NCBI RefSeq assembly: GCF_001747895.1
Contig: NZ_LNNB01000009.1
Span: 372,001 to 436,000, forward strand
Direction: 5' to 3'
DNA from: Staphylococcus equorum
GTDB taxonomy: Bacteria; Bacillota; Bacilli; Staphylococcales; Staphylococcaceae
DNA: 64,000 nt
Part shown: positions 26,880 to 37,457 of the stretch, in pieces
Position numbering within the stretch: position 1 is the first letter of the stretch
Layout of the letters: each line of letters starts with the position of its first letter
Made by a program: the position numbers and the translations under genes
The notes under the pieces: model-generated
Seen by the model: the letters and a program-made list of their open reading frames with translations, nothing else
Told to the model about the DNA's origin: nothing
Database searches by the model: none

Positions 26880-27794
26880 CTACTCTTGTTTTTTCATTTC
26901 TAATGGAATCTTATTCTTCTTCTCTACTTCCTTACCTTTGTGTAAATCTATTACTGTTTTCAAACTTTCTTCACCCATCAAATCAGGTTGTTGCGCGACC
27001 GTGGCATATAACTTACCTTTGTCTACTGATTTAATTGCATCTTCATTACCATCAAAACCAATAACTTTAATATCTTTGCTGCCTACCGCTTCTATTGCGC
27101 CTAATGCCATTTCATCATTTTGTGCAAAGATTGCTTTAATATCTGGATGTGCTTGAATAATATTTTGAGTTACATCCAATCCTTCTGTTCTATTAAATTT
27201 CGCACTTTGTTTGGATACCACGTCAAGTGAGTCATCTGCTACGTTATGGAACCCTTTACCACGTTCTCTTGTAGCACTTGCCCCAGGTATACCTTCTAAC
27301 TCTGCAACTTTAGTACCTTCCCCAAATTTATCAACGATGAGGTTTGCAGCCATTTCCCCACCTTTAACGTTATCTGAAGCAATAAATGAAGCGACTTCCC
27401 CTTTAGCAACTTCCCTATCTAAGGTTACTACTGGTATATTCTGATCATTAGCTATTTGTATACTACCAGAAATTGCATCTGAGTCTGTAGGATTCACAAT
27501 AAGATAATCTACATTTTGTTGTATTAAATCATCAATATCGTTTGCTTGTTTTGCTGCATCATCTTGCGCATCTGCAAACTTCACTTTAACACCTTGTTTT
27601 TTTGCCTCATCTTCAATACCATCTTTAATTTTCACAAAGAATGGATTGTTTAACGTTGAGATACTTACACCAATGACAATATCAGATTTTTTCTTATCTG
27701 ACTTACCGTCATCATTATTTTCCAAAGGAGACTCAAGTGAACATCCTGTTAAAAATAATAAAATCGCAATTGCACTGATTAATATTTTTTTCAT
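26880..27794 (-). CDS. rbsB: Ribose ABC transporter, substrate-binding lipoprotein
   Basis: The protein of about 304 residues has a lipoprotein signal MKKILISAIAILLFLTGC with lipobox LTGC. It is a type I periplasmic-binding fold of the RbsB kind: VIGVSISTLNNPFFVKIKDG, VNPTDSDAISGSIQIAN, PVVTLDREVAKGEV, and DIKAIFAQNDEMALGAIEAV. It captures ribose at the membrane outer face for RbsAC. The ATG at 27794 has GGGAGG 8 nt upstream; the longer frame is not used. Last gene of rbsRDACB. Confidence 0.93.
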   Translation of the reverse strand: MKKILISAIAILLFLTGCSLESPLENNDDGKSDKKKSDIVIGVSISTLNNPFFVKIKDGIEDEAKKQGVKVKFADAQDDAAKQANDIDDLIQQNVDYLIVNPTDSDAISGSIQIANDQNIPVVTLDREVAKGEVASFIASDNVKGGEMAANLIVDKFGEGTKVAELEGIPGASATRERGKGFHNVADDSLDVVSKQSAKFNRTEGLDVTQNIIQAHPDIKAIFAQNDEMALGAIEAVGSKDIKVIGFDGNEDAIKSVDKGKLYATVAQQPDLMGEESLKTVIDLHKGKEVEKKNKIPLEMKKQE

Positions 27795-27811
27795 CTTGCT
27801 AACCTCCCACA

Positions 27812-28753
27812 CTATTTATTCTTTCTATCAATTAATACAGCTATGATAATCACTACACCTTTAACAACCTGTTGATAGAATGATGAAACGCCTAATAAGT
27901 TCAAACCATTGTTTAACACACCGATAATAAGTACACCAATTAATGTACCGAGTATGCGTCCCTTACCACCCGTAAGTGATGTACCACCCAGTACAACGGC
28001 TGCAATCGCATCTAACTCATATGACATACCTGCTGTTGGTTGTGCAGAGTTTAAGCGTGATGTTAATATTGCGCCTGCCATTGCCGACATTAAGCCAGCT
28101 AAACTATAAATCATGATTTTTAATTTATTTACTTTAATACCAGAAATAAATGCTGCCTTCTCATTACCGCCCATAGCATAAGTTTGTCTACCAAATACTG
28201 TTTTATGTAGCAAAATATATAAAATGATAAACGTAACAAACATTGTAACTGCCGGAACAGGTATGCCTAAAAAGTAACCACGACCAAATAATTGGAATGC
28301 ATAGCTCCCATTTAAGTTTGTAATCGGGTTACCATCCGTAATCACTAGTGTTAAGCCCCTAAAGACGGTCATAGTAGCCAATGTTGCGATAAATGGTGCC
28401 ATCTTACCTAAAGTAATTAACAAACCGTTAATGGCCCCTAGAACTGCACCAAAGATACAACCGAGTAATAACGCAATCATTGAATCTACACCTGATACCA
28501 TTAAAATTGCTACCATCGCACTTGATAACGCCAATGTAGAACCGACGGACAAATCAATACCGCCCGTTAAAATAACAAATGTCATACCAAATGCAATGAG
28601 TCCATTAATCGATACTTGTCTCAGTAAATTAAATAAGTTGGATGGTTCTAAAAATGCGCTGTTTAATGCACTAATGATAATAACTAATAAGATTAACCCA
28701 ATAAATGGAATTATTTTTTCTAAATATGAAAATGATAGTTTAGACTGTGTCAT
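27812..28753 (-). CDS. rbsC: Ribose ABC transporter permease
   Basis: The 313-residue integral membrane protein has 8-10 hydrophobic segments and the branched sugar-permease signatures NLLRQVSINGLIAFGMTFVI, TGGIDLSVGS and LDAIAAVVLGGTSLTGGKG. The start overlaps the end of rbsA by 14 nt, indicating coupling. Confidence 0.95.
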   Translation of the reverse strand: MTQSKLSFSYLEKIIPFIGLILLVIIISALNSAFLEPSNLFNLLRQVSINGLIAFGMTFVILTGGIDLSVGSTLALSSAMVAILMVSGVDSMIALLLGCIFGAVLGAINGLLITLGKMAPFIATLATMTVFRGLTLVITDGNPITNLNGSYAFQLFGRGYFLGIPVPAVTMFVTFIILYILLHKTVFGRQTYAMGGNEKAAFISGIKVNKLKIMIYSLAGLMSAMAGAILTSRLNSAQPTAGMSYELDAIAAVVLGGTSLTGGKGRILGTLIGVLIIGVLNNGLNLLGVSSFYQQVVKGVVIIIAVLIDRKNK

Positions 28754-30233
28754 GTACTTCCCCTCCAGTAGCTAATGTCATAATACGTTCTTCTGTTAAT
28801 GATGCTTTCTCTAGCACGCCTGCAATATTTCCTTCATGCACAACGGCCACTCTGTCACTCATGCCTATAATTTCAGGTAATTCTGATGAAATCATAATGA
28901 TAGACATGCCTCGTTCGGTCAATTCATTCATCAATTGATAAATCTCTCTTTTCGCACCTACATCAATACCACGTGTAGGCTCGTCTAAGATTAGGACATG
29001 TGGCGCAGTTGCTATCCATTTTGCAATAACAACTTTTTGTTGATTACCACCTGATAAATCAACACATGCATCATTTTTCTTACCTTTAATATTCAAACGT
29101 TGAATCATTTGTTCTGCATATTGCTCCATAGAAGCTCGTGTTAAAAAGCCGGATTTCGAAAAACTTTTCAACGCTGGTAACGAGATATTCTCTAATATTG
29201 AATCTTGCAAGACCAAGCCTTCTTCTTTTCTATTCTCTGTGATAAATGCTAAGCCTTGTTTGATAGAGTGATTAGGATTATTTATCTGTAGTTGTTTATC
29301 ATTGAGAGTTACTTGCATATGCCCCTTATCTAAACCAAACACTACACGCATAATTTCAGAACGTCCTGCACCCATCAATCCACTAAAACCTAAAATTTCA
29401 CCTTTATGTAGATTAAAGTGAATATCATTCAATTTATGTTCAGTAGAACTGAGGTTTTTTACAGAAAGAACAACTTCCTCATCTTGCGTGTAATGTCTGT
29501 CTGGGTATTGATTATCTAGGTCTCTACCAATCATTGCCTTAACAATTTTCTCATTTGTTGTATCTGCTGTTGCAGAAGTTAAGATGGAACGTCCGTCTCG
29601 CATTACCGTAATACGATCTGAAATACTGAAAATTTCTTCCATTCTATGAGAGATATAGACAAATGACACACCTTCACTTTTCAGTTTTCGAATTTGTTCA
29701 AATAAAATATCAATTTCGTTATTTGTTAATGCTGCAGTAGGCTCATCCATAATAATGACTTTTGAATCTTGCATTAAAGCTTTACTAATTTCTAACATCT
29801 GTTGCATACCTACAGATAAAGCACCCGCTTCTTTATTTAAGTCGATATTAATATTTAACTTTTTGAAAATAGCATTTGCCTGTTTTTTCATCGCTTTATT
29901 ATCGACAACACCTAAGAACTTTGTTTCCTCTTTACCAAGAAATAAATTTTCTAACACTGTTAAATTAGGCCATATATTTAACTCTTGTTGTATGAACGAC
30001 ACACCATTAAGTTCCGCGTCTTTGGTATTTTTAAATTGAATCGCTTCACCGTTTTCTTCAACAGACCCACTATCCGACTTATATACACCGGTGAGTATTT
30101 TCATCAATGTACTTTTCCCAGCACCATTTTCTCCCATTAACGCATGTATCTCACCATCACCGATTTCAAAATCCACGCCTCTTAATACGTCATTTTGCCC
30201 AAACGATTTATATATTTGTTCCATCTTTATCAT
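28740..30233 (-). CDS. rbsA: Ribose ABC transporter ATPase (two ATPase domains)
   Basis: The protein of about 497 residues contains two ABC cassettes. The first has MGENGAGKSTLMKIL, LSVGMQQMLEISKAL and VIIMDEPTAALT. The second has the degenerate P-loop FSGLMGAGRSEIMR, signature LSGGNQQKVVIAKW and LILDEPTRGIDVGAKR. This is typical of sugar importers of the RbsA/MglA class. The start at the ATG 30233 follows AAGGGG; the upstream GTG is inside that site. It lies 12 nt after rbsD. Confidence 0.95.
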   Translation of the reverse strand: MIKMEQIYKSFGQNDVLRGVDFEIGDGEIHALMGENGAGKSTLMKILTGVYKSDSGSVEENGEAIQFKNTKDAELNGVSFIQQELNIWPNLTVLENLFLGKEETKFLGVVDNKAMKKQANAIFKKLNINIDLNKEAGALSVGMQQMLEISKALMQDSKVIIMDEPTAALTNNEIDILFEQIRKLKSEGVSFVYISHRMEEIFSISDRITVMRDGRSILTSATADTTNEKIVKAMIGRDLDNQYPDRHYTQDEEVVLSVKNLSSTEHKLNDIHFNLHKGEILGFSGLMGAGRSEIMRVVFGLDKGHMQVTLNDKQLQINNPNHSIKQGLAFITENRKEEGLVLQDSILENISLPALKSFSKSGFLTRASMEQYAEQMIQRLNIKGKKNDACVDLSGGNQQKVVIAKWIATAPHVLILDEPTRGIDVGAKREIYQLMNELTERGMSIIMISSELPEIIGMSDRVAVVHEGNIAGVLEKASLTEERIMTLATGGEVHDTV

Positions 30234-30245
30234 TTTATTCACCCC

Positions 30246-30635
30246 TTAAAATAAAACACCGCTTGTTAGTACAACATTAGCAAACGGTTTAGCTTCACCT
30301 GTGCGAATGATGGCTTTAACTGTTTTACTTTGTACTTTGAATTGCTCATGTGACGTTGTTTGAATTTCAATATTTTCAGCTGATAATGTCTGATATAATG
30401 CCGTGTTTTGCGTTATCATTTCTTCAGCTAATGTCATTTGCTCGATTTCCATATGCGTTTTTATAAGGTTAAATACTTCAATAAAAGAAGGCTTTCCAAA
30501 TTCCAATGCCAGATCAATCTTTTTCACGCCTTCTGGAACTGGAAGTCCACAATCTGCAATGATAATTTGATCAGTATGCCCTAAATCACTTAACAACTTG
30601 GAAATTTCGCTATTTAATATACCTGTCTTATACAT
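30246..30635 (-). CDS. rbsD: D-ribose pyranase
   Basis: The 129-residue protein catalyses pyranose-furanose interconversion of ribose so that it can be phosphorylated. Family stretches: MYKTGILNSEISKLLSDLGH with the catalytic His, DCGLPVPEG, and the late RTGEAKPFANVVLTSGV. No ribokinase gene (rbsK) accompanies it here, so the kinase must be encoded elsewhere. Confidence 0.95.
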   Translation of the reverse strand: MYKTGILNSEISKLLSDLGHTDQIIIADCGLPVPEGVKKIDLALEFGKPSFIEVFNLIKTHMEIEQMTLAEEMITQNTALYQTLSAENIEIQTTSHEQFKVQSKTVKAIIRTGEAKPFANVVLTSGVLF

Positions 30636-30655
30636 TCAATCACTCCTAAAATTTT

Positions 30656-30671
30656 ATGTAACCCGTTACAT
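30656..30671 (-). promoter_or_regulatory. Putative RbsR operator
   Basis: ATGTAACCCGTTACAT, a perfect 7-bp inverted repeat (ATGTAAC/GTTACAT) with a 2-bp centre, in the 44-nt gap between rbsR and rbsD. LacI-family repressors bind such CG-centred palindromes. It could control an internal promoter for rbsDACB. Confidence 0.7.
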
Positions 30672-30679
30672 GTTATGCA

Positions 30680-31645
30680 TTAAAATCTCGTACTTTCCCT
30701 CCGCTTCACTGTAATCGCTACTTGATCAACGTGGTCCGCGTCTCCCTCCTCATACAAATTGAGGAGTTTCGATACAGCAAGTTCACCTATACGATATGCC
30801 GATTGATCTATTGTTGTAATTTGAGGAAATGTCATTTTTGAAAATGGTATGTCATCATAGCCAACAAGTTGTATATCTTTCGGCACTTTAAATCCATGTT
30901 GTTGAATCACACCCAATATTTTAATCGCAATCAAATCATTACTACATATAATGCTATCGATATGATTTTGACGTATTTGTTTAATAAATTGTGTTTCGTC
31001 ATCTATTTGTTCTTCTTCACAACGACAATATGACACATTATGTTGGTTGAGTAATGTTTCTACGCCATTCACACGTAATTGGAATGCAGCTACATTTAAA
31101 TCAGAATGCACGATTAATACGTGCTGTGCCTGTCCTTCAATGATTAATTGAGCTTGGAGTTGACCACCTTCAAAATGATTTGTAGAAATCCCTTCATTGC
31201 CATCATTAATACGATCAACAAATACAAATGGAATACCATATGAATGAAGTGTATTTTCAATTACATTTTCATTTAGCGCTGTGGAAATCATACCCGTACA
31301 ATTATGCGCTACAAATGTAGAAAGATAATTTTTTGCTTTATCAATATCATTATCGCTATTACCTATCAATACTTGGTAACCGTGTGCCAAAGCTACATCT
31401 TCTACTCCGCGAGCAATAAGTGTGAAAAACGGATTACTAATATCTGGAAGTAATAATCCTATCATTTTAGATTTTCGCTTATATAACGTACGTGCCGCTT
31501 CATTCGGTTGATAATTCAGTTGGTTAATCGCACTTTCAATTTGTGCTCTTGTTTGTGCTTTTACGTAACCATTATTATTGATTGCTCTAGAGACAGTTGC
31601 TACTGAGCATCCTGCCAATTGAGCTACTTCTTTTATTGTTGCCAA
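30680..31645 (-). CDS. rbsR: LacI-family regulator of the ribose operon
   Basis: The protein of about 321 residues has the LacI helix-turn-helix [20 protein letters not shown] and a hinge ([14 protein letters not shown]), then a sugar-binding domain ([14 protein letters not shown]). I choose the TTG at 31643-31645 as start: GAGGTG lies 8 nt upstream and the product then begins like other LacI proteins (MATIKEVA). The annotated longer frame to 31678 would cover a cre site. First gene of rbsRDACB. Confidence 0.9.
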   Translation of the reverse strand: MATIKEVAQLAGCSVATVSRAINNNGYVKAQTRAQIESAINQLNYQPNEAARTLYKRKSKMIGLLLPDISNPFFTLIARGVEDVALAHGYQVLIGNSDNDIDKAKNYLSTFVAHNCTGMISTALNENVIENTLHSYGIPFVFVDRINDGNEGISTNHFEGGQLQAQLIIEGQAQHVLIVHSDLNVAAFQLRVNGVETLLNQHNVSYCRCEEEQIDDETQFIKQIRQNHIDSIICSNDLIAIKILGVIQQHGFKVPKDIQLVGYDDIPFSKMTFPQITTIDQSAYRIGELAVSKLLNLYEEGDADHVDQVAITVKRRESTRF

Positions 31646-31663
31646 TGAAATCACCTCAATTTG

Positions 31664-31677
31664 TGTAACCGCTTTCA
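31664..31677 (-). promoter_or_regulatory. CcpA-binding cre site upstream of rbsR
   Basis: The minus strand reads TGAAAGCGGTTACA, which fits the cre consensus TGWAANCGNTNWCA at every position. It lies 18 nt before the rbsR start codon, so glucose repression of the whole operon is likely. It may double as a second RbsR site, since TGTAACCG resembles half of the operator at 30656. Confidence 0.75.
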
Positions 31678-31767
31678 TATTACCACAACTTTTTATAATT
31701 TAATAGAACAATCGTATGTTTTATTTATTAGATTAATTTTCTGTAGAGCTATTTGCAGTTTTTAAAA

Positions 31768-31806
31768 ATAAAAAACGGTATTCTTTTAACTTTAGAATAC
31801 CGCTCT
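31768..31806 (-). terminator. Terminator after the 31906-32469 gene
   Basis: GCGGTATTCT/AGAATACCG hairpin followed on the minus strand by TTTTTTATTTTT. Confidence 0.8.
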
Positions 31807-31905
31807 AACATATCAATGCCTTTATCAAATCATATGTAATGTCGTTCAATACTATGACTATTTATCTGGATATATTAAATAACTATAATTGCCACTTTGT
31901 ACTTT

Positions 31906-32469
31906 TTAATGATTGTCCGTTACTTGATCTATACTTTCTATCCCCTTAATTTCACCATTTTGACCTACATAAACTTTTACCGAGAATTTATTATTAGGAT
32001 TATCATCATAGATCATTGTATTTTCTTCGTAGTTTATTGTTCTTGTACCATGTACTTGTCTAAATTGTTGGACATTCACGTCTTCCGGTATGATAAAGAA
32101 GCGGCTCACTTTATGATTGGTATAGTGAACCCCAATGTCACCGTATTTAACAACTTTCACACCGGCAATATTCATTGTTTTTTCACTTTTACCAAATTCA
32201 GCTTCTATTTTATCTTTGTGCATCCCCTTCGATACTTTATGATAACCATGTCTTGTATCACGATTCATGAAATCTGTGCTAAATTGCTGTGCTAATACAT
32301 CTATTTTCGGCGGATGACCGTTACTTTTTTCTTTATTGTACTCATTACTCTGAGAAACTTGATTTGTCCCTTTATAATTAGAATTAAGGGATTGGTATAA
32401 AAACGTGCCTGCAACGATTAATGCAATAACTAATAAGGCTAAGATAATGCCAATTATGATCTTCTTCAT
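31906..32469 (-). CDS. Membrane-anchored extracellular protein of unknown function
   Basis: The protein of 187 residues starts MKKIIIGIILALLVIALIV (one N-terminal helix) and continues with a low-complexity polar linker rich in Asn/Lys/Ser. A folded domain follows with KVSKGMHKDKIEAEFGKSE, which resembles the G-M/x-K-x-x-V-x-x-x-FG turn of SmpA/BamE-like domains, though that likeness is only suggestive. It is probably secreted and anchored by the uncleaved helix. It is a single gene with its own terminator. The start at the second Met (32469) matches the hydrophobic start; the 32484 frame adds five residues without better support. Confidence 0.7.
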   Translation of the reverse strand: MKKIIIGIILALLVIALIVAGTFLYQSLNSNYKGTNQVSQSNEYNKEKSNGHPPKIDVLAQQFSTDFMNRDTRHGYHKVSKGMHKDKIEAEFGKSEKTMNIAGVKVVKYGDIGVHYTNHKVSRFFIIPEDVNVQQFRQVHGTRTINYEENTMIYDDNPNNKFSVKVYVGQNGEIKGIESIDQVTDNH

Positions 32470-32489
32470 TTTAATACGCCCCAATATTT

Positions 32490-32860
32490 TTAATTTATTT
32501 TATATCTTACTACAAATGATGAACTGATTGAATCTATTTTTAATATTAAATAATTATCATACAATTCTATTTTTAGCGATCGTTCCACTCCTAGCAAATA
32601 GTAATAATACAATTAAATTTTAAAAAGAAATTATGTAGATAAAATGTCATTTTTTATTTGAATAATCTTACTCCCCACCATTGAAAGCGTTTTCTAATGA
32701 TGATATATTATGATTATACCTTAACAAAGGGGTAACGAGAAATTCATATATAGTTAGAGTCAAATGATATTTAGAACAGTTCTACCAGTTAGTTTATTTA
32801 AAGTAGTTAATAACTTCTCCAGATATTAACTACAGAAACCATTAAACACTTTTAAACTCC
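32490..32860. other. Intergenic stretch without a recognised gene
   Basis: AT-rich gap between the unknown protein gene and the mprF terminator. No open frame with a ribosome site, no convincing RNA structure. Confidence 0.5.
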
Positions 32861-32863
32861 TTA

Positions 32864-32906
32864 AAAAAAGCAACCAACACATAAAACGTGTGTTGGTTGC
32901 TTTTAT
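32864..32906 (-). terminator. Terminator after mprF
   Basis: AAAAGCAACCAACAC/GTGTTGGTTGCTTTT, a 15-bp stem, followed on the minus strand by a T-run. Confidence 0.9.
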
Positions 32907-32918
32907 ATTTCTTCCTTC

Positions 32919-35444
32919 TTATTTATGCTTTCTAATTACACGTATCACTTTTAACATACTAAGCCATAATGAATGATGTTTTCTATAAACTAAAAATCTT
33001 GGTTCCCAAAGAGGATTGAATTTCTCTTTGTATCTTCTGAGACCTTGAAATCTATATAGACCATTAAAATGTTCAAAAACTCTACCTGCGATCCTCTCTC
33101 CATAAAATGAAAACGGCACTTGCCCCACATTAGATAATGTAGCCATACCCATATTAAAATGCTCATAATTATGCGCCTTTGCCCATAACAACATATTCAA
33201 ATACAAGCCATCCATTAAAGGTAACTTACTATCTGCCTTCCAACGAATTAAATCTACAGAAAGTGTTGCTTTGTAATACGTAGGCATAAAGGTACAAAAT
33301 GCGATGATAGATTCATCTTTATCTTTAATGATCGCTATAGGTGCTTGCGATACATAGTATTCATTAAAGCTACCTACAGAAAAATGCATTTCATTCCTTT
33401 CTGCCAACCAATCGTCACTAATGTTTTTCAAATCCGCAAGTAATTTGGATGAAAACGGTGGGTCTAACACTTCAAAAGTTAGATTAAGATCATCAAACTT
33501 ATTTAATGTTGCACGTAAGCCACGTTTCTTTTTACCTGATGTAGTAAATGTAGTTAAATCTATAACCGCTTCTTCGCCTAATTTGAAAAATTGATTGCCA
33601 AAATCATGGTAAAGTGACATATATTTATCAGTTACTTGATAAAATATCACATCATAACCTAAGTATTGTGCTTCACGGTAAAACGTTTCTAATAATTCAT
33701 GAAACGATTCTGGATTGCCTACTGGGTCACCTAATACAATATAGGCACTGTATTTATAACGATACATAAGAAAGGCATCTTCTTTTTCATTAATAAAACA
33801 ATGCTTATCTCCACTATACATTAAATGGCTTAAATAATTACCGCCATTTTGCGCTATGATTGCTTCACATATTTCAATATTGTTACTTCTATTCTTTACT
33901 CTATAACGATACTCAAACCACCAGACGATTGCACCGACAATAATAGCAACGAGTAGAATTGTAAACCAGAAATAATACCTTAATATTGAACTGTCCATTT
34001 CCAAATGATAAATATCTAATGTATAGAATGTCCCATCTATAACAATATGATTAATATACAAAATGAGTGCACCGACAGCGACACTTAACCATAATTTTGT
34101 ATATCTGAATGGTCTTTTAATTGTATTTGAGCGTCTATAAAATACCAATAGTAGGACAAACATAACTGCTAGCCAACTCAGTAGTATAAAAGAAGCATAA
34201 GTATAAGCTGTAACAATAAATATTAAACTAATCGAAATCATTGAAAATAAAATAGCTCGTTTAGAGAGATGATATACACCAATTATATTTAATAATAAAA
34301 GTAAACATGCCGATGTATGTACTGATACGATAATGTAATAAATATAATGATTCGGATCATATAAACCATCATATATAATCGTCATATTATTTAAAAAACA
34401 TATGAGGCTTGTATACATCAACAATAGTGCAATTGAAAACGATGGCACTCTTACAATTATATCTTTTTGATACGATGCTACGAGTGATGTCATATCTTTC
34501 ACTGGTAACCTAAGCTTTGAATCTTCCCAATAGCGTTTTGCAGTACTTCTGAATTCAAATGTAGAAAGAATCAACGCGATTAACACTGGGAATAAATAAT
34601 ATGCAAAACGATAGAGCAATAATGCTAAAACAATTTCTTCTTCCGGTACATTTAGACTTTTCAAACCTAATAATACGACTAAATCAAATGTTCCAAACCC
34701 ACCAGGAATAAAACTAATTAAACCTGATAGTGATGCTATAATAAATATGCCCATAAAAGCAGTAAATGGTATGTGGATGCCTACAATGACTAAAGCCATA
34801 TATAATACAAATGACGCTATCATCCATTCAATACCAGAAACAACTGTGCAATAAATACCAAGTAATTTATGTGATTGTTTAACTGGTTTTACATAAGTAA
34901 CTATGATAAATATTGGTAAAAATAGTGCCACAATATACAATAACCATCGAATCCATGGAAAAGGGCTAAATATGTGCGTCACGTCAAATACGTGAATCAC
35001 TACAAGGATAGACAGTAAACTAAGTCCTGTTAACATTGATATTAAAACAATAGAGATTGTATGTACTAACGCCTTTTTATCATCAGTTGCGTTCTTGTAC
35101 AATAGAAAACGTACACTTGCACCAATAAAACCTCCAAAGCCTACGACAGCATTAAGTGCATTTACAATATAACCAATACGAATCGTTTTCAATAAAGAGA
35201 GTTTCAACTTTAACGTTTTTACTAAGAGGACGTCATAAAGCGATAATACAATAATAGATAACCCACCACTTAAAAATAAAGCAACTAACCATACTCTATT
35301 AATTTCTCCAAATGATTTTACTGTTTCTTTAAGATTAATATGTGAGAGTTCTTTATATAATGTGAAAACAACAAAAATAAATAACGTAACTGCAAATACT
35401 ATTTTTAATATAGAAAATAATTTACTTCTTAATTCCTTAGACAT
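32919..35444 (-). CDS. mprF: Lysyl-phosphatidylglycerol synthase/flippase
   Basis: The 841-residue protein has about 14 membrane helices in the first two thirds (flippase part, e.g. [12 protein letters not shown] and [14 protein letters not shown]). A C-terminal cytosolic synthase domain follows ([16 protein letters not shown] [34 protein letters not shown] and [12 protein letters not shown]). It transfers lysine from Lys-tRNA to phosphatidylglycerol and flips the product. This reduces killing by cationic peptides and daptomycin. Full length for staphylococcal MprF (840). Single gene with strong terminator. No unusual residues were assessed. Confidence 0.96.
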   Translation of the reverse strand: MSKELRSKLFSILKIVFAVTLFIFVVFTLYKELSHINLKETVKSFGEINRVWLVALFLSGGLSIIVLSLYDVLLVKTLKLKLSLLKTIRIGYIVNALNAVVGFGGFIGASVRFLLYKNATDDKKALVHTISIVLISMLTGLSLLSILVVIHVFDVTHIFSPFPWIRWLLYIVALFLPIFIIVTYVKPVKQSHKLLGIYCTVVSGIEWMIASFVLYMALVIVGIHIPFTAFMGIFIIASLSGLISFIPGGFGTFDLVVLLGLKSLNVPEEEIVLALLLYRFAYYLFPVLIALILSTFEFRSTAKRYWEDSKLRLPVKDMTSLVASYQKDIIVRVPSFSIALLLMYTSLICFLNNMTIIYDGLYDPNHYIYYIIVSVHTSACLLLLLNIIGVYHLSKRAILFSMISISLIFIVTAYTYASFILLSWLAVMFVLLLVFYRRSNTIKRPFRYTKLWLSVAVGALILYINHIVIDGTFYTLDIYHLEMDSSILRYYFWFTILLVAIIVGAIVWWFEYRYRVKNRSNNIEICEAIIAQNGGNYLSHLMYSGDKHCFINEKEDAFLMYRYKYSAYIVLGDPVGNPESFHELLETFYREAQYLGYDVIFYQVTDKYMSLYHDFGNQFFKLGEEAVIDLTTFTTSGKKKRGLRATLNKFDDLNLTFEVLDPPFSSKLLADLKNISDDWLAERNEMHFSVGSFNEYYVSQAPIAIIKDKDESIIAFCTFMPTYYKATLSVDLIRWKADSKLPLMDGLYLNMLLWAKAHNYEHFNMGMATLSNVGQVPFSFYGERIAGRVFEHFNGLYRFQGLRRYKEKFNPLWEPRFLVYRKHHSLWLSMLKVIRVIRKHK

Positions 35445-35756
35445 ATCTTCACTTCTCTTTTCAGTGTTTCTATTGTGTCATAAAAAATATAGCACAACAC
35501 TAAAATATAATAAATAAATTTTTAATGACATCTATATAACATAATTGTTAGGTGGCTTTCATTCAAATCATTTATACGATGCACAGTGAAGTCATTATGA
35601 AACGCAGAGCATATAAAAACGACAAGTTTCAGCCTTTGTCATTTTATGCGCGCTTTCTGCGGTCACAACCTTTATTGTTATATTAGCAATAGATTTCTAT
35701 CCACTCCCATGCCCAGGCAAGCATATAATTTCAAAATCAAAAATTTTCTAATAAAA

Positions 35757-35893
35757 AAGGAGCGGTGATAGGAAATCAAAATCTGATTTCCTATCACCGC
35801 TCTATAAGACTGACTCGAAAAAGTAATACAGGAACTTGAAACAACTTCACTTAGGTATCAAGCAGCTACTATGCAATCTAATTGAAGGATGCG
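35757..35893. repeat. Dispersed intergenic repeat, family B, copy 1
   Basis: A hairpin (GATAGGAAATCA and its complement) is followed by ATAAGACTGACT, AACTTGAAACAA, TTCACTTAGGTATCA and AGCAGCTACTATGCAATCT. The same blocks, in the same order and orientation, occur at 48244-48398, each time directly next to the 3' end of a leftward gene. The stretch 35445-35756 before it has no gene; part of it (35560-35740) may be another degenerate repeat. Confidence 0.7.
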
Positions 35894-35899
35894 TTGATA

Positions 35900-37126
35900 T
35901 TAACGAATTTCTTCTTCTGATGAAGTTTGATACTCGCCTGCATCTTGACCATAATATTTATTATATCTACGTTTATACATAGAATATAAGTGTGAAATAA
36001 GCACTTTTAAGATAGCGTATGCTGGTATACCTAAAATAACCCCAACTACACCGAGTAAGTTACCCGCACTTAACAAGATAAAAATAATTGTTAGTGGATG
36101 TATTTTCAGTGTTTTACCCATTACATTCGGTGAAATAAAGTGCCCTTCAATAAATTGTACAGCAGTCCACACGATAATTAATTTCAACAACATAATTGGT
36201 GAAGTAATTAATGCAATAATAATTGCAGGTGAAATTGCAATCGTAGGACCAATGTATGGTACTACACTCGTTACAGCTGCAATAGATGCTAAGATTAAAC
36301 TATAATCTAATCCAATAATGCTATAACCAATAAATAATAGTATTCCAATACAGAACGAAACAACAATTTGTCCTTGGATATAAGAACCTACTTGAACACT
36401 CATTTTGTCTAATAAATCATGAAAATCTTTTCTGAATTTTGGTGGCATCAATTTTGTAGAAAAATCTTTGAAACGATAGCCATCTTTTAACATAAAGAAT
36501 AATACAAATGGTGTTGTTGCAATTACTACACCAACATTGACTAATGCTTCGGCAAAATTCTTGATTTTAGATCCAAAACCATTAAAATAATCAGAAACCA
36601 TACCTGGTAATTTTTTTGCTAATGTATCAAGTTGATCTTGAATCTGCGTATAGAAATTAGATATCACAGAAAATTTAGTAAGACTATCAATAAATTGATT
36701 CACTTTATCAACATAGTATGGAAAATTATTACCAAAACTTTTGAATTGTGACCCAATCACTGGGATAAGTAGATTAATTGCCAATGATATTACACCAACG
36801 ATGAGTAGGAATAAAATGATAACGCCCCAAACTCTTGGAATATTATATCGTTCCATTAAATTAACTACCGGGTTAAATAAATAATAGAGAATAATTGATA
36901 CAATGATAGGTGCTGCAAGCGTATTAAATACGATAATAAATGGTTTGAAAATGTAAGAAACTTGATCAAATATAAAAATTGAAAAACCTACTAATATTAA
37001 AATCAACAAACCAAAAAGTAAATCTTTACCGCCTAAAAACTTCATGAAGCGGGTTTCTGGAAAACTCAGTCTCAATTTATCTTTTCCACTCTTTTTTTCT
37101 TGCTTTATATTTTCTTCATTCGACAT
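35900..37126 (-). CDS. AI-2E (PerM) family transporter
   Basis: The protein of about 408 residues has about eight membrane helices and the family signatures FLLIVGVISLAINLLIPVIG, TPFVLFFMLKDG, VVPYIGPTIAISPAIIIAL and FIEGHFISPNVMGKTLKIHP. Some relatives export autoinducer-2, others act as Na+/H+ antiporters; the substrate here is unknown. The start at 37126 (MSNEENIKQEKK) with a GGTATGGTGAG region upstream is preferred; the 44-residue extension to 37258 is hydrophobic, lacks a ribosome site and overlaps promoter-like DNA. Confidence 0.88.
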   Translation of the reverse strand: MSNEENIKQEKKSGKDKLRLSFPETRFMKFLGGKDLLFGLLILILVGFSIFIFDQVSYIFKPFIIVFNTLAAPIIVSIILYYLFNPVVNLMERYNIPRVWGVIILFLLIVGVISLAINLLIPVIGSQFKSFGNNFPYYVDKVNQFIDSLTKFSVISNFYTQIQDQLDTLAKKLPGMVSDYFNGFGSKIKNFAEALVNVGVVIATTPFVLFFMLKDGYRFKDFSTKLMPPKFRKDFHDLLDKMSVQVGSYIQGQIVVSFCIGILLFIGYSIIGLDYSLILASIAAVTSVVPYIGPTIAISPAIIIALITSPIMLLKLIIVWTAVQFIEGHFISPNVMGKTLKIHPLTIIFILLSAGNLLGVVGVILGIPAYAILKVLISHLYSMYKRRYNKYYGQDAGEYQTSSEEEIR

Positions 37127-37374
37127 ATACTCACCATACCTTAATTTGATTCTAAAATTATAATTTAACATTAAATGATACAAATCGTAGTACAAAACTA
37201 CGAACATAAAATGCATTGTCGATTTATTTGCTAATATTAATATTAACACATTCGTCATCTTCCAAACATATATTTTACCACATTATATATCGTAAGAATC
37301 TTTTTGAGAAATTATACACATAATAAAAGTACAACAATACTTTCATTATTTTTGTACTACTACAGCTTTTAATA

Positions 37375-37414
37375 AAAAAAGACAAACCAAACGTGAAAAT
37401 TTGCTTGGTTTGCC
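37375..37414 (-). terminator. Terminator after the acyltransferase gene
   Basis: GGCAAACCAAGC and a complementary TTTGGTTTGTC arm, followed by TTTTTTTA on the minus strand. Confidence 0.8.
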
Positions 37415-37457
37415 TAGAAGTTAGTATATTCCACAATAATACGAGAGCTCTAAATTG

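Noticed and set aside
30656..30671. Second cre site before rbsD
   Set aside because: The CG pair is out of register with the cre consensus; the perfect palindrome fits a LacI-type operator for RbsR better.
37127..37258. 44-residue N-terminal extension of the AI-2E family transporter
   Set aside because: No ribosome site, odd hydrophobic composition; the ATG at 37126 gives the usual polar start.
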